Part shown: one piece after another, positions 7,815 through 8,610 of the stretch
Layout: every line of letters begins with the position of its first letter
Position numbering within the stretch: the first letter of the stretch is position 1
DNA from: Pseudomonadota bacterium
GTDB lineage: Bacteria > Pseudomonadota > Alphaproteobacteria > Rhizobiales > Hyphomicrobiaceae
NCBI GenBank assembly: GCA_023430845.1
Contig: JAEYYJ010000095.1
Span: forward strand, 1-8,610
Length of the DNA stretch: 8,610 nucleotides
Direction of reading: 5' to 3'
Notes under the pieces: model-generated
The model's database searches: none
What the model was told of the DNA's origin: nothing
The model's input: the letters and a program-made list of their open reading frames with translations, nothing else
Program-made: the position numbers and the translations under genes

Positions 7815-8456
7815 ATGAGCACGGCGCACGACAAGCCCGAGGATGCAGCAGCTGCCCAGGCCGCTGTCATGAGCGCGCGCAACCGGCGCGTTGCCGTGAT
7901 CTGCGCCGGCGTCGGCTTCAGCATGCTGGGCATGGCCTATGCCGCCGTACCGCTCTACGACCTCTTCTGCCGCGTGACGGGCTACGGCGGAACCACACAG
8001 CGCGCCGAGCGTCCGGCGGACACCACGCTCTCGCGCTCGATGACGGTCCGCTTCGATGCGAATGTCGGCGGCGGTCTGCAATGGGACTTCGCGCCCCTGT
8101 CCGGTCCGCAGTCGCTGCCCATCGGCGAGAATGGCCTCGCCTTCTATCGCGTCACGAATACATCCGATCGGCCGATCGTCGGCACCGCGACCTACAACGT
8201 CGCGCCCGAGCAGGCCGGCGTCTTCTTCAACAAGCTCGAGTGCTTCTGCTTCACCGAGCAGCGCCTCGAACCCGGCGAGTCCATGGAAATGCCGGTCAGC
8301 TACTTCGTCGATCCGGAGATCGTGAAGGATCCGGACGCCTCGCGTCTTTCGACGATCACGCTGTCGTACACGTTCTACGAAGTAAAGAAGCCGGCCGCCG
8401 CCGCGGCTGTAGACAAGACGAAAGCCACGCCCACCAAGCCGGGGCAAGGGACTTAA
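7815..8456 (+). CDS. ctaG (cox11): Cytochrome c oxidase assembly protein CtaG (Cox11), CuB insertion
   Basis: CtaG/Cox11 delivers copper to the CuB site of subunit I. The 213-residue product has a short cytoplasmic N-terminus, one membrane helix (about 24-46) and a periplasmic immunoglobulin-like domain. Copper-binding cysteines are C143 and C145 in the hallmark CFCF (143-146), with C52 in LYDLFCRVTGYGGT near the membrane. The segments NKLECFCFTEQ, EMPVSYFVDPE and TITLSYTFY are typical. The Ala/Lys/Pro-rich tail (about 191-213) is probably disordered. The start is uncertain: ATG 7815 has GAAAG 4 nt upstream, and TTG 7800 would add five residues but abuts GGGAG with no spacer. Its place between coxF and coxC is the normal alphaproteobacterial order. 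Confidence 0.95.
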   Translation: MSTAHDKPEDAAAAQAAVMSARNRRVAVICAGVGFSMLGMAYAAVPLYDLFCRVTGYGGTTQRAERPADTTLSRSMTVRFDANVGGGLQWDFAPLSGPQSLPIGENGLAFYRVTNTSDRPIVGTATYNVAPEQAGVFFNKLECFCFTEQRLEPGESMEMPVSYFVDPEIVKDPDASRLSTITLSYTFYEVKKPAAAAAVDKTKATPTKPGQGT

Positions 8457-8518
8457 GCGATCAGGCGGCGCTCACGCGCGCCAAACAGGACGAGACGGGG
8501 ACAAGGGAGCTCAACGGA

Positions 8519-8610
8519 ATGGCCGACGCCCACGCCAAGCATCATGACTATCACCTGCTCAATCCGAGCCCCTGGCCGCTCGTCGGTTCGCTGTCCGCCT
8601 TCGTGCTCGC
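8519..8610 (+). CDS. coxC (ctaE): Cytochrome c oxidase subunit III, N-terminal part (cut by window end)
   Basis: Only the first 30 codons are present. The product begins MADAHAKHHDYHLLNPSPWP and enters its first membrane helix (LVGSLSAFVLA). The YHLLNPSPWP-LVGS segment is the characteristic start of subunit III, which stabilises the oxidase and supports proton uptake. AAGGGAG (8503-8509) lies 9 nt before ATG 8519, a strong ribosome-binding site. The gene is 62 nt after ctaG. The frame is open to the end of the window. The tail has four histidines in twelve residues, echoing subunit I. Confidence 0.93.
   Translation, partial: MADAHAKHHDYHLLNPSPWPLVGSLSAFVL

Noticed and set aside
8467..8482. 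GGCGC/GCGCC stem between ctaG and coxC
   Set aside because: Only five pairs in GC-only sequence; too weak to call.

Overview
This is a GC-rich stretch in which every recognisable gene lies on the + strand. Gene content and order point to an alphaproteobacterium, probably of the Hyphomicrobiales (Rhizobiales) type. The rpmH-rnpA-yidC-engB series and the coxB-coxA-ctaB-coxF-ctaG-coxC series are both typical of that class. The genus cannot be fixed from the sequence alone.

Left half (about 1-3543): a strong sigma-70-like promoter at 21-49 leads into rpmH (ribosomal protein L34), rnpA (protein subunit of RNase P), yidC (inner-membrane insertase) and engB (ribosome-assembly GTPase). This is a housekeeping group for ribosome and tRNA production and membrane-protein insertion. 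rnpA, yidC and engB are packed tightly: a 7-nt gap, then a 4-nt GTGA overlap.

Middle (3544-3882): a 339-nt gap separates the two operons. It holds no convincing gene. It does hold small inverted repeats and a good promoter (TTGAGA, 16 nt, TATAAC), with a 7-bp inverted repeat just upstream of the -35 box.

Right half (3883-8610): the aa3-type cytochrome c oxidase operon. It contains coxB (subunit II, CuA), coxA (subunit I, haem a/a3/CuB), ctaB (haem O synthase), a 48-residue coxF-like membrane protein with a GTG start at 7604, ctaG (Cox11, CuB insertion) and the first 30 codons of coxC (subunit III), cut by the window edge. Structural subunits and their cofactor-assembly factors are thus made together. 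YidC, encoded just upstream, is a plausible membrane-insertion partner for these subunits, but the link here is only positional.

No mobile element, CRISPR array, tRNA or toxin/defence system is visible. I did not find an undescribed system. The items most worth a second look are the intercistronic stem-loops of the cox operon, the possible operator before coxB, the unusual insert and tail of RnpA, the repeat-built linker of YidC, and the junction of the rpmH cluster with the cox operon.
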